DNA from: an uncultured Lachnoclostridium sp.
GTDB taxonomy: Bacteria; Bacillota; Clostridia; Lachnospirales; Lachnospiraceae
Reading direction: 5' to 3'
DNA: 64,000 nt
Assembly: GCA_944381625.1 (NCBI GenBank)
Contig: CALWLW010000001.1
Span: 372,001-436,000 of the forward strand
The notes beneath the pieces are model-generated. The model had not been told where the DNA came from and made no database searches. It saw nothing but the letters and a program-made list of their open reading frames with translations. Of the stretch, positions 9,553 to 18,153 are shown piece after piece. Numbering within the stretch: the stretch's first letter is position 1; each line of letters opens with the position of its first letter. The position numbers were made by a program, and so were the translations under genes.

Positions 9553-9608
9553 AGTGTTTAATCTCCGTACTTGGTTTCAGGATTTTCTTGGAAATTAAGT
9601 GATAGTAA

Positions 9609-9639
9609 AATACTGCCAGCAAAAGCTGCTGGCAGTATT
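9609..9639 (-). terminator. Intercistronic hairpin, possible partial terminator between acsE and acsV
   Basis: A perfect stem of about 13 bp (AATACTGCCAGCA paired with TGCTGGCAGTATT, loop AAAGC) lies 22 bases after the acsE stop. On the minus strand it is followed by the loosely T-rich ATTTTACTATC. It may be an attenuator or an mRNA 3'-end stabiliser that sets acsV and later genes at a lower level. Confidence 0.6.
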
Positions 9640-9661
9640 AGAAAACAACCGCCTTGTGATA

Positions 9662-10447
9662 TTAGATCTCCAGATAGGAGTCCGCATACAGGGTATTGTT
9701 CTTAATAACGTCACAGGATTTGATCGTCTCCATCAGACGAAGGTCATTCGGGTTTACGATCGCGGAGGTCAGACCGTTCATCATAGCCATGGCAACCATA
9801 GCGGAGTCCATGATCGGACGGATATGCTTCGGCATACCATTGGAGTTGTTGGAAAGTCCACCGGTGGAATTCAGTTCCATGTCGGACAGCATCTTGATGA
9901 ACTCAAGCACCTGCATCTGCTTGTCCTGCATACCCTTGATAACCAGGAACAGCGGGTCAAACCACATATCCTGCGGATCCATGCCCAGCTCCATACCTCT
10001 CTCCAGCATGGTCTGGCAGTAAGTCATACGCTCGTCGTTGTCAGCCGCGATACCTTCTGCGTTGCACAGAGCGATAACGATGGCATCGTTTGCTGCCGCA
10101 AGATCGATGTACTCAATTCTTCCGCCTGCGTCTGCAGAGTTCACAATCGGTTTTCCTTTTGCACGGTTATAAACAGAGATACCTGCTTCAATTGCCGCTT
10201 TGTTTGCGGTATCAAGAGCCAGCGGAACATTGTCGAACTCGCTCTGAAGAAGCTGTACAGCCCATTTCATCAGTTCCGGTCCATCATTCTCTGCCGGTCC
10301 GATATTCACATCAAGATAGACAGCTCCTGCGTCCAGCTGCTGTTTTGCACGCTGAATGATCGGTTCGGGGTCTCTGGTGGTGAAAGCCTTATTGACAGCC
10401 GGAGCCGTCGTAGATAATCTCTCGCCAATCGTTACGAATTTTGCCAT
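9662..10447 (-). CDS. acsE: Methyl-THF:corrinoid iron-sulfur protein methyltransferase
   Basis: This 261-aa TIM-barrel pterin-binding enzyme transfers the methyl group of methyl-THF to the Co(I) centre of AcsCD. It matches AcsE in length (about 262 aa) and in motifs: IGERLSTTAPAV at the N terminus, the DAGAVYLDVNIGPAE strand, DTANKAAIEAG, and the STGGLSNNSNGMPKHIRP loop. It lies between acsC and acsV in the usual acs order. A 65-base gap to acsC contains a hairpin at 10481-10504. ATG 10447 has GGAGAACACT ahead. Confidence 0.96.
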   Translation of the reverse strand: MAKFVTIGERLSTTAPAVNKAFTTRDPEPIIQRAKQQLDAGAVYLDVNIGPAENDGPELMKWAVQLLQSEFDNVPLALDTANKAAIEAGISVYNRAKGKPIVNSADAGGRIEYIDLAAANDAIVIALCNAEGIAADNDERMTYCQTMLERGMELGMDPQDMWFDPLFLVIKGMQDKQMQVLEFIKMLSDMELNSTGGLSNNSNGMPKHIRPIMDSAMVAMAMMNGLTSAIVNPNDLRLMETIKSCDVIKNNTLYADSYLEI

Positions 10448-10480
10448 CGTAGTGTTCTCCTTTTACATTGTTTATTTTGG

Positions 10481-10504
10481 GCGGCTGCCCAAAAGGACAG
10501 CCGC
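10481..10504 (-). promoter_or_regulatory. Hairpin between acsC and acsE
   Basis: An inverted repeat GCGGCTG/CAGCCGC with a 10-base loop lies in the 65-base gap. No T-tract follows on the minus strand, so it is more likely an mRNA stability element than a terminator. Confidence 0.5.
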
Positions 10505-10512
10505 TGACCTTT

Positions 10513-11859
10513 TTAGATCTCGCCGTTTGCTTTCAGATCCTTCAGGAACTTCACAAGCTGTACTGCCTCGTTGGGAGCGACGATTACTTCCCATCCCGGA
10601 AGCTTCGCCTCGATATCGCCCTTCAGAACGGCTACTTTACCGGGGATCACCAGTTTTCTGCATTTTACCTTCGGCTCCACGTTCTCCTGGATGAACTTGG
10701 ATACGGAAGTGGAGGAAAGCTTTCCTGCAGCCCATGCGGTCAGAACGGAAAGTCCGCCTGCGTCGCTGATTACCAGGTTGCACGGAACGCCGGATCTCTC
10801 CAGCTCGCCGGATACTACGAAATATGTAAGTGCAAAGTCTACCGTGGTCAGTACCAGGGAGTTCTCGTCTCCGCCGTTGATCGGGTAGATGCCCGGCTCC
10901 ACTTTCATCGGCTTCTGCGGATCGGTGAAGACATTCTGTCTCAGTCCGTACAGCGGAAGCGCTACGGCATAGGTCATCTTGTCCATAACCACGATGGAAC
11001 CGTATTTCAGAACGAACAGGGAAGCCAGAGCGATCTGCATGGGCTCGTCGCCAGCCGCCAGTTTGCTCAGGTTCACCAGGGACGGATATCCGCAGGTTCT
11101 GTCCGGATTCTTAGCCAGGCAGGCACGTCTAACCTGTACGGTAGCCGCGAAAGTATCCTTCACGGTAGCGCCGGTGGTATCCAGTACCAGATCCTTGTAT
11201 CCCAGTTTCTCGATAGCCGCCGTGGTATCGTACAGCTCGTCCAGGCTTGCCCCGGATACGCCAAGCACTACGCCTGCGCCCTTTGCAATCTCTACCATTT
11301 CTGCATAGTTGGAAGCGTCCGCCCCGTTCAGGACCGGCTTCTCTGCCTTGCAGATTTCCAGAGCAGCTTTTGCAGCCTCTGCGTCTTTGCAGCCCAGGAT
11401 GATAGTCTTGCCTTTGCCGCTGACTTTCTTCACAGCCTCTGCATATGCTGCCGCGTCTCCGGTATACTCCACATATACCATCTCAGCGTGCATGCGCTCG
11501 CCGATACGCTCGTAATCCACTTTGTTGGACTCAGCCAGCACAGCGTCCACGTCCATATCCGCCGTTACATTGACTGCGAATCTGGTCTTGCTTACAAAAG
11601 TTTTCTCATGTCTTGCCAGTACGGTCTCGCCGCCCAGCGTGTACTCAGCTTCTCCGGTTCCTACCTTGATGGATTTCATAGGCGGAGCGGTTGCCTCGGA
11701 TAATGCTGCAAGAGCGTCCTCAGACATATGCGGACATTTGGAAATGTCTACCGCGCCCTGAGCCACTTTCATAGAGAAAGCCATACAGGTCGGGCTTCCG
11801 CACTCTTTGCAGTTTGTTTTTGGTGTCATTTTGAAAATATCTAAACCTTTTAATGCCAT
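10513..11859 (-). CDS. acsC: Corrinoid iron-sulfur protein, large subunit
   Basis: This 448-aa large (gamma) subunit of CFeSP carries the methyl group between AcsE and AcsB. The N-terminal [4Fe-4S] module is clear: CKECGSPTCMAFSMKVAQG with a fourth Cys in ISKCPHM, within the first 45 residues. A TIM-barrel domain follows (ATVKDTFAATVQVRRACL), and the C terminus is the B12-binding domain (SDAGGLSVLTAWAAGKLS). Length agrees with the 445-450 aa of the family. It is encoded right after acsD with a 22-base gap, the partner subunit, and is activated by AcsV. Confidence 0.97.
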   Translation of the reverse strand: MALKGLDIFKMTPKTNCKECGSPTCMAFSMKVAQGAVDISKCPHMSEDALAALSEATAPPMKSIKVGTGEAEYTLGGETVLARHEKTFVSKTRFAVNVTADMDVDAVLAESNKVDYERIGERMHAEMVYVEYTGDAAAYAEAVKKVSGKGKTIILGCKDAEAAKAALEICKAEKPVLNGADASNYAEMVEIAKGAGVVLGVSGASLDELYDTTAAIEKLGYKDLVLDTTGATVKDTFAATVQVRRACLAKNPDRTCGYPSLVNLSKLAAGDEPMQIALASLFVLKYGSIVVMDKMTYAVALPLYGLRQNVFTDPQKPMKVEPGIYPINGGDENSLVLTTVDFALTYFVVSGELERSGVPCNLVISDAGGLSVLTAWAAGKLSSTSVSKFIQENVEPKVKCRKLVIPGKVAVLKGDIEAKLPGWEVIVAPNEAVQLVKFLKDLKANGEI

Positions 11860-11881
11860 CGTATTTTCCTCCTCCCTGCGA

Positions 11882-12823
11882 TTACATCAGCTCTTTGATC
11901 ATTTTAGAAATGGTAGCGACAGAAGCCGGGTGTTTCAGAATGACTGCGTTGGAACCGGAAGCCAGCACAGATGCTGCGGTAGATACTTCCATACCGATTC
12001 CACGGTCTTCCTGCGGACCCCATTCCGGCATATCCTCTTCAGAAGCCATTGCCTCTTTCACGTTCCATGCCTCGTCGGCAACGGGAGTGATGATCGGCAT
12101 CTGAAGCTGTGCGTCGTTCTGTCCCAGAGCTGCTGCTTTCACACGGTCCATGGTGGATACCACGTACTCGAAGCCGTAGCCTACTGCCGCGGTACCTACG
12201 TTCATCACGATGTTGGCCGGAGCCACGCCCAGCTGGGAAATCAATACGTTCAGCTGTTTTGCAAGGTTGATATCCACTGCGGACTCTGCGCCTACTTTCT
12301 GGCCGTATGCCAGGCCTGCGGCAGCGCCCACACCCTTGTAATCCTCTTCCTTCGCGGAAAGGATGATGACATTTTTACCCTGAGCAACCTCGGAAGCTTT
12401 CGTAAGAAGCTCCGTGTCTTTTGCCACGTTCTTGCATCCGGCAATAACCAGCGGCACATCGATGGCGTCAACAACCTCTTTCACTGCCTTCATGCATTCT
12501 TCGATGGACTTGTCCTCGCCGTTGGGATCTGCTCCCTCCAGCTTCAGGCATACAAAATCTGCACCCGGCATCTCAGCCGCTTTCTTGGCGATCTCGCCGA
12601 TGGTGGTACAGCCTTCATAGTACGCCTTCACGCCTGCCGGTTCGTTTTCCAGACCAAGGTCGGAAATCATAACACCGATCTTCGGCGCGTTCTCGATCGG
12701 AGCGTCGAAGGTGTAGAACGGTAATACGTTCTCGCCGCCGATCTTAATTGCCTTCTCGCCACAGCCGACTTCAACTGTATTGATGGAAGCATTGAATTTT
12801 CCTGATTTTCCATTGAATGGCAT
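11882..12823 (-). CDS. acsD: Corrinoid iron-sulfur protein, small subunit
   Basis: This 313-aa small (delta) subunit of the corrinoid iron-sulfur protein adopts a TIM barrel and pairs with AcsC. Features include the GCGEKAIKIGGENVLPFYTF N-terminal segment, VKAYYEGCTTIGEIAKKA, the PLVIAGCKNVAKD strand and EEDMPEWGPQEDRGIGMEV near the C terminus, all typical of AcsD. It follows acsB after an unusually long 456-base structured gap and precedes acsC. Start ATG 12823 is preceded by AAGGAGGATAAACC. Confidence 0.97.
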   Translation of the reverse strand: MPFNGKSGKFNASINTVEVGCGEKAIKIGGENVLPFYTFDAPIENAPKIGVMISDLGLENEPAGVKAYYEGCTTIGEIAKKAAEMPGADFVCLKLEGADPNGEDKSIEECMKAVKEVVDAIDVPLVIAGCKNVAKDTELLTKASEVAQGKNVIILSAKEEDYKGVGAAAGLAYGQKVGAESAVDINLAKQLNVLISQLGVAPANIVMNVGTAAVGYGFEYVVSTMDRVKAAALGQNDAQLQMPIITPVADEAWNVKEAMASEEDMPEWGPQEDRGIGMEVSTAASVLASGSNAVILKHPASVATISKMIKELM

Positions 12824-12962
12824 TGGTTTATCCTCCTTAAAACTCTTTCTAATATATTATAACACAGAAAACGCCTGCGGGGAAGCATTTTCCTGCGTAC
12901 ATTCCGAAAGGGCATGCCTCAGGATGAGGCTGCCCTGCGGAATCATATTTAGGTTAGGGACT

Positions 12963-13059
12963 GCGCTTCACGCGGCCCGTTAGCTCCAGAATTCGTCCGT
13001 GCTGTGCACGTCCGCCGCGGCTCACGCCGCTCCCGATTCTGTTGCTATCAGCTCGGGTG
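12963..13059. repeat. 97-base direct repeat, copy 1
   Basis: Copy 1 runs from GCGCTTCACGCGGCC to GCTATCAGCTCGGGTG. It matches copy 2 at 13138-13234 with about nine substitutions and no gaps (175-base offset). Inside it are small palindromes such as GTGCTGTGCAC and GCGGCTCACGCCGC. Confidence 0.85.
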
Positions 13060-13068
13060 GCAATTTCA

Positions 13069-13111
13069 GGGTTAGGCTCCAGAAACGCTATGCGTTTCCG
13101 GAGCTAAGCCC
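13069..13111 (-). repeat. Long hairpin between the two direct repeats
   Basis: Arms 13069-13088 and 13092-13111 pair at 16 of 20 positions, including a CTCC-GAAACGC core, with a 3-base loop (TAT). No T-tract follows. Confidence 0.65.
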
Positions 13112-13137
13112 CTGCCCCTTACGGGGCTTGCCGTCCC

Positions 13138-13234
13138 GCGCTTTGCGCGGCCCGCAAGTTCCAGAATCCGTCCGTGCTGCGCACGTCCGCCGCGGCTCAC
13201 GCCGCTCCTGATTCTGTCGCTATCAGCTCGGGTG
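13138..13234. repeat. 97-base direct repeat, copy 2
   Basis: Second copy, from GCGCTTTGCGCGGCC to GCTATCAGCTCGGGTG. Several differences from copy 1 fall at paired positions of the palindromes (for example GTGCTGTGCAC versus GTGCTGCGCAC), which keeps or improves base pairing. Confidence 0.85.
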
Positions 13235-13268
13235 AAATCAAATGCTCCCTTCGGTCGCGCTTGATTTC
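13234..13268 (-). repeat. Hairpin directly after the acsB stop
   Basis: GAAATCAA (13234-13241) and TTGATTTC (13261-13268) form an 8-bp stem; a partly paired CTCCC-TTCG-GTCGCG apex lies inside. The right arm includes bases just upstream of the acsB stop at 13280. No T-tract follows on the minus strand. Confidence 0.5.
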
Positions 13269-13279
13269 CTTCCTCGCTG

Positions 13280-15409
13280 TTACATCATCGGCTCGAGTCC
13301 GAGGGCGGGATGGCCTTTCTCGGTCAGGAACTCCAGCAGCGTCTCCGGATCGGTTGCAATCGTCTCGTCTCCGATCATATCCGTGAAGTTATCGATGTCG
13401 TACAGTTCTTTTGCGGTCTTGTTCAGACGCTCTGCCACCTGGTCCTTCAGATCCTTCGGCATCCATACGATTCTCTCCACGCCGCCTTCTGCCTTCATGA
13501 ACTTCTTGGATGCGATGAAGTGTTTTCCATGGCCCATGAAGCCCGGTGTCTGCACTCCGCCGCCCGTCATGCTGGCCAGCTCTCCGAAGGTCATGCCCAG
13601 CGGGGTCATGCCCGTGTACTCACGGTTCGTGATCGCCACGCCGTTGGAGAACGGCTCAATTCCGCAGATACACTCGAAGCATCCGCAGGACGTCATCGGG
13701 TCTTCCATGATGGAGTACAGCGTTACATGCTCCAGCGCTCCGCGGGAGAACTTCGCCACTGCCTCATCCACATCTTCGTAGCGGCCCAGGTTCTCGTCGA
13801 TCACTCTCTCCTTCGTGATCACCTGGCACGGTCCCTGCGGATCCAGCTCGTTGGTTGCTTTCGCATCCAGCCACGATACCGCTCCGCACAGGCCGAGACG
13901 CTCCGGCGTTACCACGCATACGTGGCTCGGGGAGAATGCCTGGCACATGATGCAGCTGTAGTATACCGGTACGGACTCGTCGGTCAGCGACGTCAGTCTC
14001 TCGTCACGGCGGTCATATGCCGGTACGGCCAGCTCATGGCGCAGCTTCGTACACTCGTCAGCGTCCGTCACGATGGTCACCGCACATTTGTCCACCACGG
14101 CGTCAAACTCGTTCTTGATATTTGCGTACAGCACTTCCGCCAGGTCTTTGGCACGGAAGCCTGCCTCATATGTATTCTTGCTCACACGGATACGGATCAT
14201 ATCTCTCTGTCCCGTATGCATCACGCCCTCGATACAGTTCACATAGCTGTGGAACTTACGCTCGAATACCGGCTCGAAGTCGGACTGCATGCTCTTGCCC
14301 GCCACATCCACGATGTATGCGATCTGCTGCTTGCTTCCCACTTCCATCTCGTCGAAGTCCGGTCCGATCAGCGTGAACTTGTGATCCTCCACTTCCGTCA
14401 GTTCCTTCGTGCATACCAGCTCGAAGCAGTCTTTTCTGGAACCGTCGAACTCTACCTGCATATCGCCCTTGCGGATGATCTCGCCTTCGAATGCGGACGC
14501 AAAGGATACCGGGATGTCGATCTTCGTGATCTTGATCTTGATGTCCCGCGCTTCCAGGGACGTTGCGTTGAATTTGGATACGTCCTCCTGCACGATCAGG
14601 CTCTTCGGCACGCGGAAGATGTTCTCGGTCTCGTTGGTCACTACCGGGAAGCCCAGCGCGATAGCGCCTGCACCGCAGGCTACGATCACGTCGTCCAGCG
14701 GAGCGAATGCGTTTACGAATGCCGGCACACGCTCAAAGGTGTATTTCATCAGGTTGCCTGCGTCGCCCGGCGTAATGTTTCCAAAGATCAGGGCTGCACG
14801 CAGAGCCACGGATACTACATGGATCACAGAGGTCACGTCGCGGCCCAGCGGGATGATGCGGACTGCGGCACCCATGTTCAGGCCAGCCTCCAGGCACTGG
14901 TCGATCACGCCGCCTACCAGCGTTACCAGGATACCCTGTGCCTGATAGCTCTTCACCAGCTCCACTGCCTCTTCCTTCGTCGGGGCAGAGCCAAGGACAA
15001 CTGCCACGCCCGGGATATCGCCGGTTACCAGCGGCACGCCCAGCTCACGGATCGTAGCGTCCATCAGATGTCCGCTGCACGGCTCTTCATACGGAGCCTC
15101 GTTGTTGATGTATTTCAGAACTTCGATGAACTCTGCGCACAGCGCCGTAGCCACGCCGCTCATGAACGCGTCGTTCAGTCTCTTTTCTCTGGTCATCAGG
15201 GTCTTCACCACGCCCAGGGCTTCTTTCAGCTCTCCCAGGTTGGATACCTTCGTGCCGGTCACTGCATAGTAGCAGGGAAGGCTGTAAGCGGTATGCGGGA
15301 AAGCCACGGCCTGGTCTGCGCCGTACTGCGCGATTGCGTTGTCGATGGCAGTCTCGGTCAGGCCATAGACTGCGTCGTTACCGCTGAATACTCTGTCAAA
15401 TAATGTCAC
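13280..15409 (-). CDS. acsB: CO-methylating acetyl-CoA synthase
   Basis: This 709-aa nickel enzyme condenses the methyl group from AcsCD, CO from AcsA and CoA into acetyl-CoA. The A-cluster ligands are visible: CIMC, then Cys in SHVC and GLCG for the [4Fe-4S] cubane, and the CGC triad in SCGCFECICG for the proximal and distal nickel. The N-terminal domain that docks on CO dehydrogenase is present (FPHTAYSLPCYYAVTG), so this is the bacterial full-length form (about 730 aa in Moorella). The start is GTG 15409 with GGAGG nine bases ahead. It lies between the acsF-like ATPase, probably its nickel-insertion factor, and the structured gap before acsD. Confidence 0.97.
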   Translation of the reverse strand: MTLFDRVFSGNDAVYGLTETAIDNAIAQYGADQAVAFPHTAYSLPCYYAVTGTKVSNLGELKEALGVVKTLMTREKRLNDAFMSGVATALCAEFIEVLKYINNEAPYEEPCSGHLMDATIRELGVPLVTGDIPGVAVVLGSAPTKEEAVELVKSYQAQGILVTLVGGVIDQCLEAGLNMGAAVRIIPLGRDVTSVIHVVSVALRAALIFGNITPGDAGNLMKYTFERVPAFVNAFAPLDDVIVACGAGAIALGFPVVTNETENIFRVPKSLIVQEDVSKFNATSLEARDIKIKITKIDIPVSFASAFEGEIIRKGDMQVEFDGSRKDCFELVCTKELTEVEDHKFTLIGPDFDEMEVGSKQQIAYIVDVAGKSMQSDFEPVFERKFHSYVNCIEGVMHTGQRDMIRIRVSKNTYEAGFRAKDLAEVLYANIKNEFDAVVDKCAVTIVTDADECTKLRHELAVPAYDRRDERLTSLTDESVPVYYSCIMCQAFSPSHVCVVTPERLGLCGAVSWLDAKATNELDPQGPCQVITKERVIDENLGRYEDVDEAVAKFSRGALEHVTLYSIMEDPMTSCGCFECICGIEPFSNGVAITNREYTGMTPLGMTFGELASMTGGGVQTPGFMGHGKHFIASKKFMKAEGGVERIVWMPKDLKDQVAERLNKTAKELYDIDNFTDMIGDETIATDPETLLEFLTEKGHPALGLEPMM

Positions 15410-15428
15410 GGTATTGTACCTCCAATTT

Positions 15429-16196
15429 CTAATTCGATTGATCGAGGATCTCCTTGATCCTGCGGATCTCCTCCGTCGCGGACTGGCTCACGTCAAAGGG
15501 CGACTGCCCCCGCCGGTCCGCGTCTATCACTTCCGTATTGTAATGTATAAAGCCAAGCAAATCTTCTGCCGGGATCTTGGAACGGACAAACTCTTCGTCC
15601 TCCGCGCTGCGCACCTTGTTGGCCACCACGCGTACCCGGCGGATTCCCAGATCTTCTGCCAGGCGCTTCACGTTCTTGTAAGTCTGAACGCTTCTTGCGC
15701 CGGGCTCGATGACAACGATGAACTGTTCCATGGATTCGCAGGTCCCGCGCCCCAGATGTTCCAGTCCGGCTTCCATGTCCATGATCACCACATCCGTGCT
15801 GCGCAGCATCAGATGGCTGATGATCCGGCGGAGCATCACATGCTCCGGGCACACGCAGCCGCCGCCGCCCGTCTCCACAGTCCCCAGCAGCAAAAGCTTC
15901 ACGCCGTTGTAGGTCTTACTGTAGGTGTCCGGAATATCGTCCACCTTCGGGTTCAGTTTATAAAACTGATTGTCGGCTCCCGCGCCTGTGCGCTCTTCCA
16001 CCAGCTTCCTCATTCTGGAAATGGGGATAATAGAATCCAGGATCTCTTCCGGAAATCCCAGCGCCAGCCCCAGATTCGCATCCGGGTCCACATCGGCCGC
16101 CAGCACCGTCCTGCCCTCTTCGGCGTACAGCCTGGCCAGCGTTGCCGCAAATGTGGTCTTTCCGACCCCGCCTTTTCCGGTAATTGCTATCTTCAA
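15429..16196 (-). CDS. acsF: AcsF/CooC-type nickel-insertion ATPase, next to acsB
   Basis: This MinD/CooC-family P-loop ATPase has a deviant Walker A KGGVGKTTFAATLARLY at its N terminus and DVDPDANLGLALGF next. A CxC-type pair (GGCVCPEH) marks the CooC dimer metal site, and VVIMDMEAGLEHLGRG is the Walker B/switch region. Such ATPases load nickel into CO dehydrogenase or acetyl-CoA synthase. The acsB-proximal copy is given the AcsF name from position; the two paralogues in this cluster cannot be told apart with certainty by eye. I prefer TTG 16196 (255 aa) over the GTG at 16205, because GGAGGGTGA overlaps the latter but sits nine bases before the former. Confidence 0.85.
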   Translation of the reverse strand: MKIAITGKGGVGKTTFAATLARLYAEEGRTVLAADVDPDANLGLALGFPEEILDSIIPISRMRKLVEERTGAGADNQFYKLNPKVDDIPDTYSKTYNGVKLLLLGTVETGGGGCVCPEHVMLRRIISHLMLRSTDVVIMDMEAGLEHLGRGTCESMEQFIVVIEPGARSVQTYKNVKRLAEDLGIRRVRVVANKVRSAEDEEFVRSKIPAEDLLGFIHYNTEVIDADRRGQSPFDVSQSATEEIRRIKEILDQSN

Positions 16197-16235
16197 TGTT
16201 GTCACCCTCCGGTTCTTAGATTTTTATATACCTTT

Positions 16236-18128
16236 TTAGATACCGATGGCAGCTCTCTTCTCTTCGATCCGGTCGATCATCTTGTCTACCAGTTTCTCGA
16301 TATCGGTCTCAACGGTATAAGCCGCTTCTACCCAGTCGCGGACACCTTCCGTCAGCCAGTATCCCATCTGATCGGAACCGCTCACATACGGATCTACGCC
16401 CAGGAACGTATCAATACCAGTGGATACCACGTAGTTTCCGATGGACACTGCCTTCTCGGACATCCACTCGGGAGCACATCCCACTACCGGGAGCTGGGAA
16501 ATGTTCAGTCCGGAATCTTTCGCCAGTTCGGATACCAGGATCATCATACGGCTGATATCCACGCAGGAGCCCATATGCAGTACCGGCGGGATGTCTGCCA
16601 GTTCGCACACGCGCTTCAGGCCGGCGCCGCACAGATCCTTCGCGCTCTTGTCCATCAGGCCTGCTTTTGCCGCAGCCTGAGCGGAGCATCCGGATGCCAC
16701 GACGATGATGTCGTTTGCAAGCAGTTTCTTCATCAGCTCGATATGAGCATAGTCCGGGCGGATCTTCGGGTTGTTGCAGCCTACCATAGCTACAGCGCCG
16801 CGGATAACGCCGGAAGTAATACACTCGATGAGAGGTTTGGTGGTTCCCAGTTCGTCTACCTGGGAGTTGGTAACGCCGTCCAGAGTCTTCACGATCGCCT
16901 CTACGGAGTAGCCGACCGTTGCTTTCTGCTTCATATCCGGAATGTATACCAGCTCAGGTTTACGGTTCTGGAAGTTGTCGATTGCCATCTTCACAATCTG
17001 TTTTGCCTTCTCAGCGGCGGTTCCCACATCAAAGCGGATGTAGTCGGAATCCGGCATCTGCGCTACCGGAGAAGTGGTGATAAATTTGGTATGGAAGCAT
17101 TTGCTCAGAGGCCCAAGAGCCGGGAAGATACACTGTACGTCCACGACAATCGCCTCGCAGGCTCCGGTCAGTACCACGTTTTCCTGCTGCAGGAAGTTGC
17201 CCGCCATGGGGATACCGCGGCGCATAGCCACCTCATTGGAGGTACAGCAGACGCCGGATACGGTGATGCCTTTTGCTCCTACGGATTTCGCATATGCGAT
17301 CATCTCCGGATCATCCGCGTATTCGCATACCATCTCGGACAGGGACGGATCATGTCCATGTACCACGATGTTTACGTTCTCAGCGTTCATAACGCCCAGG
17401 TTTGCCTCAGTGTCAATGGGCTTCGGAGTTCCGAACAGCACGTCGGAGAACTCGGTTCCGCACATGGATCCGCCCCAGCCGTCGCAAAGGCCTGCGCGCA
17501 GGGACTGGCGCACCAGAGCTTCCGGTTTGGAAGAACATCCCATATGGGTCATATGTAAAGAGCAGGCAACCTCGCGGTCGATTGCTCTCGGAGCGATCTC
17601 CGCTTTCTCCCACAGATCCTGGGTATGCTGCGGAGCACGTTTCAGCCAGCGCTGATATCCGAACGGTTTTCCGTACTCCAGAAGAGCCATCTCTGCGATC
17701 TCATGAGCCAGGTCGTAGATATCTTTCCCTTCAGTCTCCACGCCCCATTCTTTTGCGATGCGGATCAGCTTATCCGGATCTTTTACTTTATAAGCGCCAT
17801 CTGCCGCGGCATGATACAGGGTGTGGCAGATCTCGCGTCCGTGGTCGGAGTGCGTAGCTGCGCCGCCGGCAGTAAATTTCAGATAGTTACGTCCCACGAT
17901 ACCATGCGCGTCGCATCCGCAGATTCCTCTTGGAGCCTTCGGGGTGATACGGCACGGACCCATGGAACAGATACGGCAGCAGATACCCTGCTCGCCGAAT
18001 TTACAATGCGGTGTCTGGTTCTTCACACGAATCTGCCATGCGTCGGCGCCTACTTTTGCGCCCGTCTCCAGCAGTCGGTTAGTAGCGGCTTCAAACTCTT
18101 CTACTGTTGTTAACTTAAAGTCTCCCAT
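16236..18128 (-). CDS. acsA: Anaerobic carbon monoxide dehydrogenase, catalytic subunit
   Basis: This 630-aa Ni-Fe-S CO dehydrogenase interconverts CO2 and CO and passes CO through a tunnel to AcsB. The N-terminal Cys cluster CKFGEQGICCRICSMGPCR followed by GICGCDAHG supplies ligands for clusters D and B. Cluster C ligands are seen in MVGCNNPK, VASGCSAQAAAK and HMGSCVDISRMM, and the active-site His in VHGHDPSLSEMV. Length fits the ACS-associated class (about 630-675 aa). It is flanked on both sides by CooC-type maturation ATPases and preceded by cooT, which supports nickel delivery in the same operon. ATG 18128 follows AAGGAGATTTAT. Confidence 0.97.
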   Translation of the reverse strand: MGDFKLTTVEEFEAATNRLLETGAKVGADAWQIRVKNQTPHCKFGEQGICCRICSMGPCRITPKAPRGICGCDAHGIVGRNYLKFTAGGAATHSDHGREICHTLYHAAADGAYKVKDPDKLIRIAKEWGVETEGKDIYDLAHEIAEMALLEYGKPFGYQRWLKRAPQHTQDLWEKAEIAPRAIDREVACSLHMTHMGCSSKPEALVRQSLRAGLCDGWGGSMCGTEFSDVLFGTPKPIDTEANLGVMNAENVNIVVHGHDPSLSEMVCEYADDPEMIAYAKSVGAKGITVSGVCCTSNEVAMRRGIPMAGNFLQQENVVLTGACEAIVVDVQCIFPALGPLSKCFHTKFITTSPVAQMPDSDYIRFDVGTAAEKAKQIVKMAIDNFQNRKPELVYIPDMKQKATVGYSVEAIVKTLDGVTNSQVDELGTTKPLIECITSGVIRGAVAMVGCNNPKIRPDYAHIELMKKLLANDIIVVASGCSAQAAAKAGLMDKSAKDLCGAGLKRVCELADIPPVLHMGSCVDISRMMILVSELAKDSGLNISQLPVVGCAPEWMSEKAVSIGNYVVSTGIDTFLGVDPYVSGSDQMGYWLTEGVRDWVEAAYTVETDIEKLVDKMIDRIEEKRAAIGI

Positions 18129-18153
18129 ATAAATCTCCTTTTAAGCAGCCTTC

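Larger units (their letters stand above)
12824..13279 (-). other. Structured 456-base intergenic region between acsB and acsD
   Basis: No credible gene is present. The region consists of a 97-base direct repeat in two copies, a long hairpin between them, smaller hairpins (for example GCCCC...ACGGGGC near 13110-13130) and an 8-bp-stem hairpin just after the acsB stop. The part nearest acsD (12824-12962) is AT-richer with AATATATTATAAC and may contain a promoter, but no well-spaced -35 is obvious. Confidence 0.7.

Noticed and set aside
12963..13234. Possible CRISPR or insertion sequence
   Set aside because: Only two 97-base copies, no short regular spacers, no cas genes, no transposase and no terminal inverted repeats.
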